64,000 nt of DNA, taken from positions 62,001 to 126,000 of the forward strand of contig NZ_JAAOIW010000019.1 of the NCBI RefSeq assembly GCF_011440305.1, given 5' to 3'. The notes beneath the pieces are model-generated. The model was not told where the DNA came from. It searched no databases and saw nothing but the letters and a program-made list of their open reading frames with translations. Positions 28,771 through 40,200 of the stretch are shown one piece after another. Made by a program: the position numbers and the translations under genes. Source of the DNA: Paenibacillus agricola. Its GTDB lineage: Bacteria > Bacillota > Bacilli > Paenibacillales > NBRC-103111. Position 1 is the stretch's first letter; each line of letters opens with the position of its first letter.

Positions 28771-29700
28771 ATGATCCTTGCCCAACAGGAGGCTGCAAAC
28801 CAGATGATGGCTCAACCCCCTTATAGAAAACCGTTTACTCTCTATATACAAAGCAAAATCCAGTCTGGACTTCGATTTTGCAGTGAAATATGGTTTCGCC
28901 AAGGCACTCTCATTCTAGGTCGATACCACATCCAGCAACGACTTGGTAGGGGAAACTATGGCGTCGCTTATTTATGCAAGGACCAGCATACGGGCCAACC
29001 CTGTGTGTTAAAGCGGATAAGCCCCCTCAAAGGTAGTAAGTCCAGAAGTAGATGGATATACGATCAGGAAACCAACATGCTGGGACGCCTTAACCATCTA
29101 GGTATTCCAACCTTGCTGGAGCCATTCACATATCGCCAGCACTTAAGCTTTACGATGCAATATATGGAAGGGGAAAATTTGGCAACCTTGCTCTTCCATA
29201 AAAATTGTACATACACGGAGCTTGAATCGCTACAGCTTATTTCAAAGCTATTAGAAGTGATTGGCTATATTCACTCAGTTGGCGTCGTACATCGAGATAT
29301 TAGCTTAACGAATGTGATCGTTGCTGGCGATATGGTTAAGTTAATCGATTGGGGATTGGCTCGAGATTTACGGGGTGTAACACCAAATGAGAATGATCTT
29401 GAGCCTCTTGAGATTGAAGGCGGACATGCATCGGAGAACGTATTGCGAAGGCGGCTTCATAGGTCCAGTGATTTTTACGCAATCGGTCACTTATTGCTTT
29501 TTCTGTTGTATAGCACCTATACCGAAGACAAGAATGCCTCTACTGCTAAAAATATGGGTTGGGACGAGGAGTTGAATATCCATCCCCATACCAAAAGACT
29601 GCTTCGTTGTTTGTTAGAGATGGAGCAGCCTTTTGGTCAGGCACAAGACATCATTCTTGAGATCCAGCGAATCCTTCAAAGCCTAACAGATTCTGATTAG
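28771..29700 (+). CDS. Serine/threonine protein kinase
   Basis: This is a eukaryotic-type protein kinase of up to 309 residues. The Gly loop (LGRGNYGVAYLCKD), the ATP-binding Lys in CVLKRI, the catalytic loop VVHRDISLTNVIV and the metal-binding motif LIDWGLARD (DWG instead of DFG) are all present. The C-lobe has SSDFYAIGHLLLFLLYS. There is no transmembrane or PASTA extension, so it is cytoplasmic. The start is unclear: ATG 28771 has a weak site, while ATG 28804 has AGGAGG 11 nt upstream. Its stop codon overlaps the stop of the small basic gene on the opposite strand. Confidence 0.88.
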   Translation: MILAQQEAANQMMAQPPYRKPFTLYIQSKIQSGLRFCSEIWFRQGTLILGRYHIQQRLGRGNYGVAYLCKDQHTGQPCVLKRISPLKGSKSRSRWIYDQETNMLGRLNHLGIPTLLEPFTYRQHLSFTMQYMEGENLATLLFHKNCTYTELESLQLISKLLEVIGYIHSVGVVHRDISLTNVIVAGDMVKLIDWGLARDLRGVTPNENDLEPLEIEGGHASENVLRRRLHRSSDFYAIGHLLLFLLYSTYTEDKNASTAKNMGWDEELNIHPHTKRLLRCLLEMEQPFGQAQDIILEIQRILQSLTDSD

Positions 29701-29873
29701 CTGCTAGAGCTGGAGGATCTTTTCTTTTTGTAATAACTATGTCCATACTGTTGATGCCGCTGGTTATTCCTATATCCGCTCTGCCCCCTGTAGTGGGAAC
29801 CACCACGGGTCGATTTATTCATAAGCTTATAGAATAGCTTACTTAACAGCTTACCTACCAATTTTCGTAACAT
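29697..29873 (-). CDS. Small very basic protein, 58 residues
   Basis: The frame starts at ATG 29873 with GGGAGG placed 7 nt upstream, a near-ideal ribosome site. It encodes MLRKLVGKLLSKLFYKLMNK, then a Gly/His/Tyr/Arg/Gln-rich middle, and ends in KKKR plus six serines. The N-terminal 18 residues form an amphipathic, positively charged helix; the tail is disordered-looking and rich in possible phospho-acceptors. Its stop overlaps the kinase stop by 4 bp on the opposite strand. I do not recognise the family. Composition resembles small spore-coat or membrane-associated basic proteins. No homology is claimed. Confidence 0.65.
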   Translation of the reverse strand: MLRKLVGKLLSKLFYKLMNKSTRGGSHYRGQSGYRNNQRHQQYGHSYYKKKRSSSSSS

Positions 29874-30045
29874 GGATAAACCTCCCTTTATTCTTCTATA
29901 CGAATCAAAGGAGGTTTCGTTTCAGCCTGGGGGATCCTATTATGAAAGCTGTGGCATCATGGTTTCCCTTCCAGCATTCCCTACGTTTCCAAGATCTTCG
30001 GGAATGCCTCGTTTGCTATTATTAAAGTGCTGGGAGAACGCTAAG

Positions 30046-31530
30046 TCAGGTACCGCAAAAGGTTTGGTAAGCGCGCCCTGATGGTGCAGGCAGTGTGGAG
30101 TATTCAGCCTGTTCGGCAGAGTGCGCATAGGGACTTGAAAGAACCGCCAGCAGCCGCTCCATCACGCTGTAATCGCCTTGGTTCACCGCGGCTTCAAGTG
30201 CGTCTTCTACCCGATGGTTGCGCGGGATTAGCGCGGGATTGTTGTTTTTCATCAACTGATGCGAGGAAGCTTTGGGCTCCGGCTGCCTGCCTAGTCTCGC
30301 CTGCCACAGCTCATGCCACTGGGAAAATGCCGTGATGCCAAACAAAACCGTATCCTCCGGCTTGTCAAAGGTTAATGCGAGAAAGGTATTGGTGAAGTCT
30401 GCACCATGCTTTTGCATCAAGCTGAGTAGGTCTTCAATGAGAGCTTCATCCTCTGGCTCTTCGTTAAAAATCCCCAGCTTTGCCCTCATTCCCGAGAGCC
30501 AATTATTCTGGTACAACCTTGCAAATTCTGAGAGTGCATCCTCAGCCAGTTTGACAGCCTCCTCCTCGTTGGCATGCAGCAGCGGCAATAAGGTTTCAGC
30601 AAATCTCGCGAGATTCCACACGGCAATACGCGGCTGATTGCCATACGCATAGCGGCCCTGCATGTCAATGGAGCTGAATACTGTTGCCGGGTCATAGACG
30701 TCCATGAAGGCACAAGGTCCATAATCAATGGTTTCTCCACTAAGCGCCATGTTGTCGGTGTTCATCACCCCATGAATAAAGCCAACGAGCTGCCAATTGG
30801 CAATCAGCTTGGCCTGACGTTTGATCACTTCCTGAAGCAGGAAAAGATAGCGGTTCCCCTCAGCAGCAGCTTCTGGAACATGTCTTTGCAAGGTATAATC
30901 AGCCATAGCCTGGAGATCCTCGGCTGTGCCCCAATGGGCAACGTATTGAAAGGTGCCGACACGCAGATGACTGGCGGCCACGCGGACCAGAATCGCACCT
31001 GGTTGCTCGGTCTCGCGGAATACTGACTCGCCCGTTTCCACCACTGCAAGGCTTCGGGTGGTAGGAATACCAAGTGCGTACATGGCTTCGCTGATCATGT
31101 ATTCGCGCAGCATTGGCCCAAGTGCCGCTCGACCATCGCCTCGGGGGGAGTATGGAGTTTTACCTGAACCCTTGAGCTGAATATCAAACCGCTCACCTAG
31201 TGGAGTGATTTGTTCACCAAGCAGCAGAGCCCGACCATCCCCTAGCATGTTAAAATGCCCGAATTGATGCCCCGCATAAGCTTGAGCAAGAGGCAAAGCA
31301 CCTTCGGGAATCTGGGCTCCAGCAAGCGCCGCTACGCCATCATTGCCGCGCAACGCTTGACCGTTCAGCCCGAGGGACGCTGCTAAAGGATCATTAAGAA
31401 TGACCAGCTTTGGTGAGCGTATATGGGTTGGACCCAGCAAGCTATAAACTGATTTTGGCAGACGAGCATAACTGTTGTCGAAGTTCCAGCCTGCTTCTCC
31501 TGCTTCTGTGGTTACTTTTTTTTCTGTCAT
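30046..31530 (-). CDS. selO: Protein adenylyltransferase SelO
   Basis: SelO is a pseudokinase-fold enzyme that transfers AMP to Ser/Thr/Tyr of proteins, with roles in redox stress. Conserved blocks are [57 protein letters not shown] and the family tail with a terminal Cys (FCGT). The length of 494 residues is normal. Start ATG 31530 follows AAAAGGAG; the open frame continues 19 codons upstream without support. It is a single gene, convergent with nothing close on the right. Confidence 0.93.
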   Translation of the reverse strand: MTEKKVTTEAGEAGWNFDNSYARLPKSVYSLLGPTHIRSPKLVILNDPLAASLGLNGQALRGNDGVAALAGAQIPEGALPLAQAYAGHQFGHFNMLGDGRALLLGEQITPLGERFDIQLKGSGKTPYSPRGDGRAALGPMLREYMISEAMYALGIPTTRSLAVVETGESVFRETEQPGAILVRVAASHLRVGTFQYVAHWGTAEDLQAMADYTLQRHVPEAAAEGNRYLFLLQEVIKRQAKLIANWQLVGFIHGVMNTDNMALSGETIDYGPCAFMDVYDPATVFSSIDMQGRYAYGNQPRIAVWNLARFAETLLPLLHANEEEAVKLAEDALSEFARLYQNNWLSGMRAKLGIFNEEPEDEALIEDLLSLMQKHGADFTNTFLALTFDKPEDTVLFGITAFSQWHELWQARLGRQPEPKASSHQLMKNNNPALIPRNHRVEDALEAAVNQGDYSVMERLLAVLSSPYAHSAEQAEYSTLPAPSGRAYQTFCGT

Positions 31531-31637
31531 CGTATCTCCTTTTTTCGCATTCGGATTTTTAGTTACCTGCATTCTATATATCAACACAAGGTTCTTTTAG
31601 TGTTTATATGTGCCCATTTATTATACCCTTTACACAT

Positions 31638-31739
31638 TTAGATGTCGCCCTTTTGATATACAGGATACGGGATGAATTCCAGGCTGTGCTCGTCTACGAC
31701 ACCAAGCCTGACGTAGCCAGATATGGCTGCCAGCGTCGC
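31638..31739 (-). other. Short open frame after the ECF sigma gene, possible gene remnant
   Basis: A 33-codon minus-strand frame reads LAAISGYVRLGVVDEHSLEF and onward to a TAA at 31638, but it has no start codon, only a stop just upstream. It may be the C-terminal remnant of a lost gene. I do not recognise it. Confidence 0.2.
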
Positions 31740-32630
31740 TCATAGGTTTAAGTGTCGAAGCTTGTCCGGGTTCCGCAAGATATAAATATTATGGATGCGG
31801 TTAGCTCTGATCTGGAAGCTGATGACCGCGTTAAAACGATCGTCGGAACTGCTTACAATCAGCCCGACCGCTCCGTTGATCCGAGCAGTACGAATTCGAG
31901 TTTGACCATCCATCTTCGAAGAAAGTCCTTGCACCATTGCCGCAACGCGTGGCATCGTTCTGATCGCACGGATCGCAGCGTGCACTTTGCCTCCACCGTC
32001 GGTGTAAACGGCGATATCTTCGGTCAGTGTCGCGACAAGCGCATGCATATTTCCTGTAGAGGCGGCATGCAGAAAACGATGAACGAGCTCCACGGACTGC
32101 GCTTCGTCAGTCCGTGGAGTATCGGGCTCAGCTTGAATTTTGCGCTTCAGGCGGCTGAAAATTTTGCGGCAGCCCAGCTCTGTTTTACCAATCATATCCG
32201 CTATGTCGCGGTAATCATAATCGAAAGCTTCGCGGAGAATGAAGACCGCGCGTTCGACCGGCGTAAGCCGATCAAGTAGAATAAGAAACGCATACGAGAT
32301 TGTATCCTCCAGCATGATCGTCTGCAGAGGATCTTGGCCCGATTCAATTGTATAATGCTGAACAAGCGGCTCCGGCAGCCACGGACCGATGTATACCTCT
32401 CTTTTTTTGCGAGCGGATTTCAGGAAGTCGAGGCAGCGGTTCGTAACGATCTTACACAAATAGGCTTTAAGGTTGCGAACGTGATCGCCTTCTTTATTCG
32501 TGTCCCACTTCCGGGCTATAAGAAAGACATCCTGCACCAAATCCTCCGCGTCGGACACCGAGCCCAGCATCCGATAGGCAATGGACAGAAGGAGCGGACG
32601 AAAGCTCAAGTAAGCTGAATCAAGCTCCAA
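31740..32630 (-). CDS. ECF41-type sigma factor with C-terminal NTF2-like domain
   Basis: This 296-residue extracytoplasmic-function sigma factor has sigma region 2 (LLSIAYRMLGSVSDAEDLVQDVF) and region 4 (LTPVERAVFILREAFDYDYRDIADMIGKTE), both at the expected positions. About 115 residues of a SnoaL/NTF2-like extension follow. The two ECF41 hallmarks are visible: WLPEP in the linker between regions 2 and 4, and DGGGK in the extension. In this family the extension controls sigma activity in place of an anti-sigma factor. TTG 32630 is the likely start, with GAAGG 8 nt upstream. It overlaps the end of the oxidoreductase gene, the typical ECF41 target partner. Confidence 0.9.
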   Translation of the reverse strand: MELDSAYLSFRPLLLSIAYRMLGSVSDAEDLVQDVFLIARKWDTNKEGDHVRNLKAYLCKIVTNRCLDFLKSARKKREVYIGPWLPEPLVQHYTIESGQDPLQTIMLEDTISYAFLILLDRLTPVERAVFILREAFDYDYRDIADMIGKTELGCRKIFSRLKRKIQAEPDTPRTDEAQSVELVHRFLHAASTGNMHALVATLTEDIAVYTDGGGKVHAAIRAIRTMPRVAAMVQGLSSKMDGQTRIRTARINGAVGLIVSSSDDRFNAVISFQIRANRIHNIYILRNPDKLRHLNL

Positions 32631-33945
32631 GTGAATTCCCTTCTTTACTATGGTCTTTGCCGTTTATTATACAATGCGCGGCGCTCTTGGCGCTAGCCAG
32701 CGAAGCGCCCAGCAGCATGCCCTCAGCGCCCACCCAGTCGCCTGCAACGAACAGTCCTTTGCGTCCTTTGACGACAGGACCAGGCCTTCCAGCGTAGCCA
32801 CCGCTTGCCGCGTCAACAACAGCATGCGATACGAGCAGGTGCGGCAGAAAACGGCGCTGGACAACATGTAGGCGCCAGCGAGGCTGGATCAAGTCAAGAA
32901 ACTGCTCCAATTCATGTTCATCCTGCTTGGAGTTCGAATCCTCTCCCGGACGCAAATATTTCATAACATGTACGACCATTTGTTTAGGATTATCGCTAAA
33001 CTTAGCGATGGCTGAATGGTTGGAGAAATACCAAGGATAATCGGCACCCATGGCGAAGGTCGTTTTAGGATTTGGCATTTCGGTCATAACCAGATCCAGG
33101 CATGCTGCCTGAATGGGAACGAGCTGCTCGAATATCGCCGCGTCCTCCGGCTGCAGGGCAGGGTCAAGGAGTGCCAATGTTTCTTTCGGCCCGACAGTGG
33201 ACAAGACCTGGTGAGCCTTCAGCAGCACTCCGTCCTTTAGGGAGACTGACATTTCCGGTACATTTCCCGTGATGGTTCGCACCGGGCAACCGCATCGGAT
33301 CGTCACACCCGCAGCCAGCGCCTGTTCTTTTAAGGGATCTACGAGGGTTCGCCAGCCTCCATCTACATATAGCACTTGCCCGTGCTGCAGCTGTACGATC
33401 GCCGCACCGGCGCTGAGCAAATCCGGTGCGCTGCAATACGTGGACGTGCGTATAAGCGCAAGTACGGCATTGCGAACACGCGGGCTGGGGAGGCGGGTCT
33501 CCAAATATTTCTCCAGACTAACGTTCTGAAGAATGGAGGTGTCCTCCTTGCGCATCTGGGCGTAGAATCGAATCAACTGGGTTTTCTCTGACCATTTAAG
33601 GAACGAGCCCAGCAGAAACTGAAACAGAGGCAGGGCAATATCTCCACCTTTCGGTTGTTTGTAAATAAGTAAGCTGTTCGGCTTTGGCATCGCACCTGTC
33701 GGCGTAACGCCAACCTCCTGCAAAATCCCTAACGCAGTTTTATAGAGCGCATGCGGGCCCAGATTCATCCAGGAGCCGGCTATATTTTTCGTTGCGGCTC
33801 TACCGCCAGGCTCTACTGCTTTCTCTAGCAGTAGTACTTTCCGCCCAGCCCTTGCCAAATACACGGAAGCTGTCAATCCTGCCATTCCGGCTCCTATGAC
33901 GACCACGTCCCATTTCATTTCGCTGATGCTCGACATCTTCTGCAC
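32620..33945 (-). CDS. FAD-dependent oxidoreductase (phytoene desaturase / amine oxidase-like)
   Basis: This 441-residue flavoprotein has an N-terminal dinucleotide-binding motif (VVIGAGMAGLTASVYLARAG), a LLEKAVEPGGRAATKN segment, and a C-terminal FAD motif (GLFVAGDWVGAEGMLLGASLASAK). It belongs to the NAD(P)-binding Rossmann and protoporphyrinogen oxidase/phytoene desaturase group; the substrate is unknown. The stop lies 11 bp inside the sigma gene, so the two are cotranscribed and translationally linked. ECF41 sigma factors typically control a neighbouring oxidoreductase. Confidence 0.88.
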   Translation of the reverse strand: MQKMSSISEMKWDVVVIGAGMAGLTASVYLARAGRKVLLLEKAVEPGGRAATKNIAGSWMNLGPHALYKTALGILQEVGVTPTGAMPKPNSLLIYKQPKGGDIALPLFQFLLGSFLKWSEKTQLIRFYAQMRKEDTSILQNVSLEKYLETRLPSPRVRNAVLALIRTSTYCSAPDLLSAGAAIVQLQHGQVLYVDGGWRTLVDPLKEQALAAGVTIRCGCPVRTITGNVPEMSVSLKDGVLLKAHQVLSTVGPKETLALLDPALQPEDAAIFEQLVPIQAACLDLVMTEMPNPKTTFAMGADYPWYFSNHSAIAKFSDNPKQMVVHVMKYLRPGEDSNSKQDEHELEQFLDLIQPRWRLHVVQRRFLPHLLVSHAVVDAASGGYAGRPGPVVKGRKGLFVAGDWVGAEGMLLGASLASAKSAAHCIINGKDHSKEGNSLGA

Positions 33946-34269
33946 CTTCCTTTTCCAGTTAGATGCATGTAAGACGATTTAGGAATCGGAAACGTGACAG
34001 ATATAAGATATCAAAGCAGCATAGCCGTATTTTTGGATTATTCGCCAGTGAAAGCAACGAGCCACACGAAAAAAATTCGCGGTTTACGTGACTCTTGCTG
34101 CAAAACTTTATCTGCGGAATGGATCGCTTGCTGTAAAGCCTCCTGGCATAGTTCTTGGGCAAATGCTTCCGCCCTCTCCAAGCACAAGCTTCCCAAGAAG
34201 CGGCAGGCAAAACGAAAGCCCATGAGCTGGTTAGGCTCATGGGCTTTAACGTTCATAGCTTTTCATTTA
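33946..34269. other. Intergenic region between oxidoreductase promoter side and SLH gene end
   Basis: Several overlapping open frames exist here on the minus strand, but none has a ribosome site or recognisable product. The region holds the oxidoreductase promoter (not precisely placed) and the SLH terminator. Confidence 0.3.
34215..34247 (-). terminator. Terminator of the giant SLH gene
   Basis: A perfect 13-bp inverted repeat (34215-34227 with 34235-34247, 7-nt loop) lies just after the SLH gene stop and is followed on the minus strand by a short T-rich stretch. Confidence 0.7.
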
Positions 34270-37200
34270 TTAATGGTTGGGTGTTACTAATACGCTGCCA
34301 TCGGATACTAGCCTCACTGTTCCGGAAGCCGACTCAATTTCTTGGATCGCCCAATGGTCCTGCGGTACATCCGGCCAACTGGAGGCCTTCACGCCTGCAG
34401 TCGGTCGTTCAAACAATCTGTTCAACACCTTCACTGCTTCCGCACGATTCAGCTTGCTTTCCGGCTGGAAGGTACCGTCTGGATAACCCTCCAAAATGCC
34501 TGACTGCGAAGCTTTCTTGATCGCTTCGAAAGCCCAATGCCCTTGTGTATCACTGTAATCCCCAGTCGATGCAAGACCAGCCGCGGCTGCCGAGATCAGC
34601 CTTGCAGCAATGGTGGCCAGTTCCCCGCGGGTAATGGCGTCGTCAGGGCGGAACTGCCCGTTGTTATCGCCGAGCATCATGCCCACGCTTTGCATGTGCG
34701 TGATTGCTATTGCCGCCCAATGTCCTTGAGCAACATCAGGATAACCAGTCTCTTGTGCGGTGACCGCTTCGTCCGAGGAGTTGCGAACACCAACGCGATG
34801 TAAAATCGTCGCCAATTCCGCACGCGTGATTGCTTGAGACGGGCGGAAGGTGCCATCTTGGTAGCCGTTCAAATAAGGCTGCAGCACTGCATCTGCTCCA
34901 TTCTTCTGAATGACGGTAAATGTACTGAACTTATTGATTTCAATAGCTATACCAACCAATTTGCCATCGGCATCATAACGGATTTCTCCTTGCGATAGCG
35001 CCTTGTTACCATCGCTGTGCTCGATATAAACAGCCAGCTCGGATAAAATTTGATTGGCGGCAGCCCCATTTTCAGGCAATGCCATGTTATTCAGCGGTAA
35101 CAACAGCTCTGTCGTGTATCCAGAGTAATTAGTTTCAATCATAATCGGTTGGCCAATAATCGCGACCGGTTGACTGCCTGCCACATTTTGCACCAGCTCG
35201 GCAGTCTGGACACGTGATTTAACCTCGCTGCGCTCAGCAGAATCACGGATCGGTACAACTCGGAAATAAGCATCTTTTCCGTCTTTAGCCATCTGCTGCA
35301 GGGAAGCTGCAGATAAAGTGAGCTGCGCGTCAGGCATCACGATTTGCAGCGATAAGCCGCCATCTGCAAGCAAGCTCACGAAATCGGTATTCATGTTGAC
35401 AATCCACTCATCCGAAGGCATATCCGGCACATCGGTCAAATAGATGCGAGCGATCCTGTCCTTGTTCTGAACCGCTTTTTCCAGTATGCTGCGCGCTATT
35501 TCCGCATCCAGCTTCACTGTATCGATTATCCTTCCCTCTTCCGTGCTTGTCCGAACGATTGAGGTTTGATCCGTCCAGCCTCCAGCGCCGCCTGAAATCG
35601 TGGTATGACGCTCGTTCGGGGCCGAAGCTGCAGATTGATTCCGTATACGCTCCACATCGATAGAGTAAGTCTGCGAGGTGGTTAAATCAGCGGATTCGAC
35701 ACTCACGATAATGGTGTTCAGCCCCATATCGAGATTAGTTGTGAAGCTGCCGCCGCCCTTCAAAGATACGCCCTTTACTGTCACTTTCGCCAGGGGGTCA
35801 TTGGAAATCGCCGTTACTGACGTTCCACTGTTCGTGGTTTTTCCAATGGTTCCATAGTTTAGCTTATAAGGAGTGAAGGCACTGTCCAAGCCAGCACCCG
35901 CCATCAAACTCGCCAATAAAGGCGGCTGTACAGGCGATGCCTGCTGCCGCAATACGGAAATGGTATACGTGAGCTTGGTGCCGTCCTGGGCGCTTACCTC
36001 AATCGCAAAGGTTTGTGCAGCCTTCGTAAACGGAATCGATAGCGCAGTACCCTTCGTTACGGCTTGACCCTCAATGTGAATCGTTGCATCAAGCTGTTCG
36101 GCAACGGGCAGAAGCGTAAAAGCTCCAGTCGCATAGGGTACAAGCACCTGATAATTCAATGTAGCCGGATTAAAGGCGGACACCAGCTCTGCTCCGTTTG
36201 TAGCCAATCCCAACTGCTGCAGCCGCGCATCACTGCTTGGCTCCCGCAATACGACTACCTTATAACTGCGCGTTTCCTTGCTGTCTGGTGAAGTGACAGC
36301 CACAGGTATTTGATTCTCGCCTACCTGCAGCTGAATCGTTTGGGAAGCTTGTCCATTCTGAACGGCTTGTCCCTTCACCTTTATGCCTGACCCCGCATCC
36401 AAGGCGCCAGGCGTCAAGGTAACACTGTCAACGGTGTTGCCCACATGGACGGTATAGCTCTCTTCCGCTCCTGTAAAGGCTTGCGCTGCGAGATCTTCAC
36501 CTGTTTGCAAAGCCGTAGTGTTTTTCAGCTTCAATGTACGCAATACCGCCACGCTGGAGCCCGTTTTATGAATTTGCAGCGTGTATAGCTTATCTGATGC
36601 ATTACTAGGGTGAACCCATATTTGCACGTTACGCCCCGTAGCAGGCACATCTACATCCACATAGCCGCTTTCTGGAAGCGCCTGTCCGTCTACAGAAACT
36701 ACGGAGGATGCAGCCATTGGAACCGCATAGACACGAACCTTATCCGAGTAAGCCAATGCTTGATACGAGGTTGTGCCAAACGTATAAGGCGTGCTCATAG
36801 TAGCACTTCCTGTCGTTAGAGCGGCAAGATCACCAGGGTAATCCGGGATCGCTCCTACTACATCCCGCAGCACCTCAAAGCCAGACTCCGTTTTATTGCC
36901 AATCATATCGGATGCCGTAATTTTGATCACGTTCCGATCCGCTTGGGTTACCCAATCGAGCGGAGCATAATAGACGAAGCGTCCTTCATCATTCAGAGGG
37001 ACGTTTATTCCATTGATGACAAGCTTCGCTCCCGCATCCGTTTGGCCGGTAATATAAACCTTGCTGTCAGCAGTAACCGTCCCGTTCAACGCAATCGGCT
37101 TGCCTTGAGCATCATCGCCTCCGGACGCGATAAGCAGCGGACCGGTACGATCAACAACAAGCTTACGGTACACAGTGCTACGGTCGCCTTTCTCATTGAC

Positions 37201-40200
37201 CGCTTCGATCAACAGATTGTATTCCCGCTCTTTTAGCATGCTTACGTTAAGCAGGGTATGCAGCACAAACGCATAAGTTCCGTTTGCCGATACTTGTCCA
37301 CTGCCAAGCTGCTCCCCGTTGACAGACAGGACAAGCGATGTGTTTTGATCTGTCATTACCTTCAAGGAAGCCTGCTCAGCCGTTGTAAGCAGCAGCGTTT
37401 CCACCGTTCCGTCAAATGCCGTATAGGTGCGTTCACTTGATACATGTGAGCCTGAGTCAAGCGATACCCCCATAGCGGCCGGCTGAGGTACAGGAAGCTC
37501 CGATGCCACAATCGCGGATTGAGGGCTTAATACCAAACGTCCTTGCTCTTGTCCAATTGCCGATACCGCAAAGGTATACGAAGCTCCGGCAGGCAAGCCG
37601 GTTACAACCGCATTCTGCCAATTTCCCGTTTGCGGGGTAAAGTCCATGATCGGAGCGGCTGCTTGTCCGTTTGCACCTCCGCTGACCCAAATCCGATAAG
37701 CCGTTACATCTCCCGATATGGATGCAAAGCGCAGCGACACTTCTCCATTCCCTGTAGAGAGCACCTCAGGCTGCTCTGGTGCGTTAAGTGTATAGGGAGC
37801 TGTTACCTCAACTGTTCCTTCAGCAATTGCATAAACTGGAGCATTACCGGTTTTTGCGCCCTCCACGGACAAGTAATAAGTCCCAGGCATCGTCATAGCG
37901 GGAATATCGAGGGTTGTACTGCCGTAAGCAGGCAGACCTTCGGCGACCACTTCTCCGATATCATTTTCTGCGCTGTCCGTAAGCATAACCCTCACTTCTG
38001 TACCAGGTGCGGCGTTCTCCATCGACCACGATACATGAATACGGTTGACTGCGACGGAAACAGGCGATACAGACGCCTTGATAGCTGGCAGCGCAATTAG
38101 CTTCTGAATTTGCAGTTCAACCTTTTTCGTATTTTGGACCATCCATTTGCCCGCAGGTGCGTCCAGCAGCGAGACGTAAAGCATATCTCGTCCGTCATGC
38201 ACAGGATTTGGTGTGTTAATCTGCGTCTGCTGGAGCGGATCTCCACCAGAGCCTGCACTAGGCAACCGGTCTGCCGCCGGTTGTAGGTAGGCGTTGCCGT
38301 TTGGAGCTTCAAAGTTCAAGGTATACGTCGAGCCGTCCGGGGCGGTGATCACCGTGTTAGCATCTCCACCGCTGACCGTCAGCATATAATTGCCATTCTC
38401 CGATATTTGGAAATACTTACCAAATCGTCCTTCCATCATCAAAGGCTTGATCGATTTGAGCTTCCTGCTGGATTCATAAGCAATAATACTGGTAAAGCTG
38501 CTGCTCACCACCTTCCACTGGCCGCTCATCTCAACATCGGTAAGCAGAACCGTCAGCTTATGCTGCATGTCATCATAAATGGCATTCATGCCAGATTGGT
38601 TTGGATCAAGCTGCAGGGTATAAAGCTCGCCCTTTGGCGTATACAGCTTTGTCTGTGCGTCTGCCCCATAAATCTCGACGATCGCCTGGAGATTACCCGT
38701 CTGTCTCATTTGAAACGCCGTCGGGTAAGCTTGGGCTTGCATCCATTGCACGACATCTCCAATCGTTGTCTGCGAAGGTACGGTGTTCAGTACTGCTGTC
38801 GTACTGGTGCCGGCGCTAACGATCCAGGTTCCCGCCTCCACAGCATTCAGCAGCGCGTACAGATTGCCGTTAGCATCTTGGTAGGCGTTCCAATCCGGCT
38901 GGTTCTGCGCCGTTTGCAGGCTGTAAGGGCGTCCATCCGGCTTGTAAACAATAGCCTTGTCCTGTGCCGCACCCATCTTCAGCACATAGGATCCGCGTTC
39001 CTCCACGGTAATCGATGTGACCGACCGCTCAGGTGTTTGCGCCCATAGTCCCGCCAACAGATCAAGTGTCAGCGATTCGCTCGCAAACAGCAATTCATTT
39101 ACGAGGATACGGCTGTTACCGTTCGTAACAAGCTTCCAGTCTCCTGCGTGCAGCAACACGCGCATAAAGGTTGTATCGCTGGCAGCATCATAGAACACTT
39201 CCGGCAACACGATTTGTTCGGAAATTTGCCCCGAAGCAGCAGGGACGCTCAGAACGGCAGATCGCTGATCGCCTGTCAGTGTAATAAGCGAATTGTAAGA
39301 ACGGTCCACCGTAAAACCGGCGGTCAGCTTTCCGCTCGAACCGTTCGTTTCTGTTGTCATCAGCGGTGTCCGATCAAGCGTTGTAAGCTTACCATCGACA
39401 ATACGTGCCTTGACTTCCGTTTGCGCCGTATCCTCCGTTTGGAAGGACAAGCTAATCGGTGTTAAATCAAATACTCTTTTCAACGGATTAGCCGCAGCAA
39501 TCGTTACCTGCTTGCCCGAATCCGGCTTCATCAGGAACAATTCCTCCGCTATATCCAGCCATGGTTCGGCTGCGTCCATAAAGTCGGATACACTGTCCAT
39601 GAAATCCAGGGCTTTTTCCCACCACTTCTTCTTCGGAGGCTCCGCCTCCACCTCAAACAAAATCGTATTGTTAGCAAACGTATACTTCAAATTAGCGCCA
39701 ACCCCGTTATGCTTGAACGTGCCATAGATTCCGGTTTCGTTAACACTAAGTGCAACATTGCTTACAGTCGCCCCGCCAATGCGCGGGATTCCTTTGGGAA
39801 CATATACGTTTCCTTTTATCACCCCATTAAAGCCCTTCTTATTAAAGGACTGCGTGGTAATAGCCCCTTTTACTACTTCAGATAGGTTAATCTCGCCCTT
39901 GGAAGCAAAGCCTGGGGTGGACAACCCTTTTATTCCGGCTGTTGTTGGGTTAACCACAGTCTGCATGTTCATGTTCTTCACAGGCAGCCAGTAATAATAT
40001 TCCGTTCCGCTAGCGCTAAAGCCGTAGGAGGAAAGATCCATATCGATCGAATCCGTTCCGATCAGGTTAAATTTGTAATCGACCTGTGGATGCTTAAGCT
40101 CAGGCACGATCACATCCATCACGGAACCGGTGACGCTGAACTTTTGGGGAATTTGCGTTTTTTCCGCCAGCTTGTCAACGTTACCGAACAAATAGTTGAC

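Noticed and set aside
28591-28902. N-terminal extension of the DUF1904 gene
   Set aside because: No ribosome site, no family match, and it overlaps the kinase gene on the other strand.
34038-34256. 72-codon minus-strand ORF after the SLH gene
   Set aside because: Its start lies inside the SLH terminator hairpin and a second frame is equally open; no family match.
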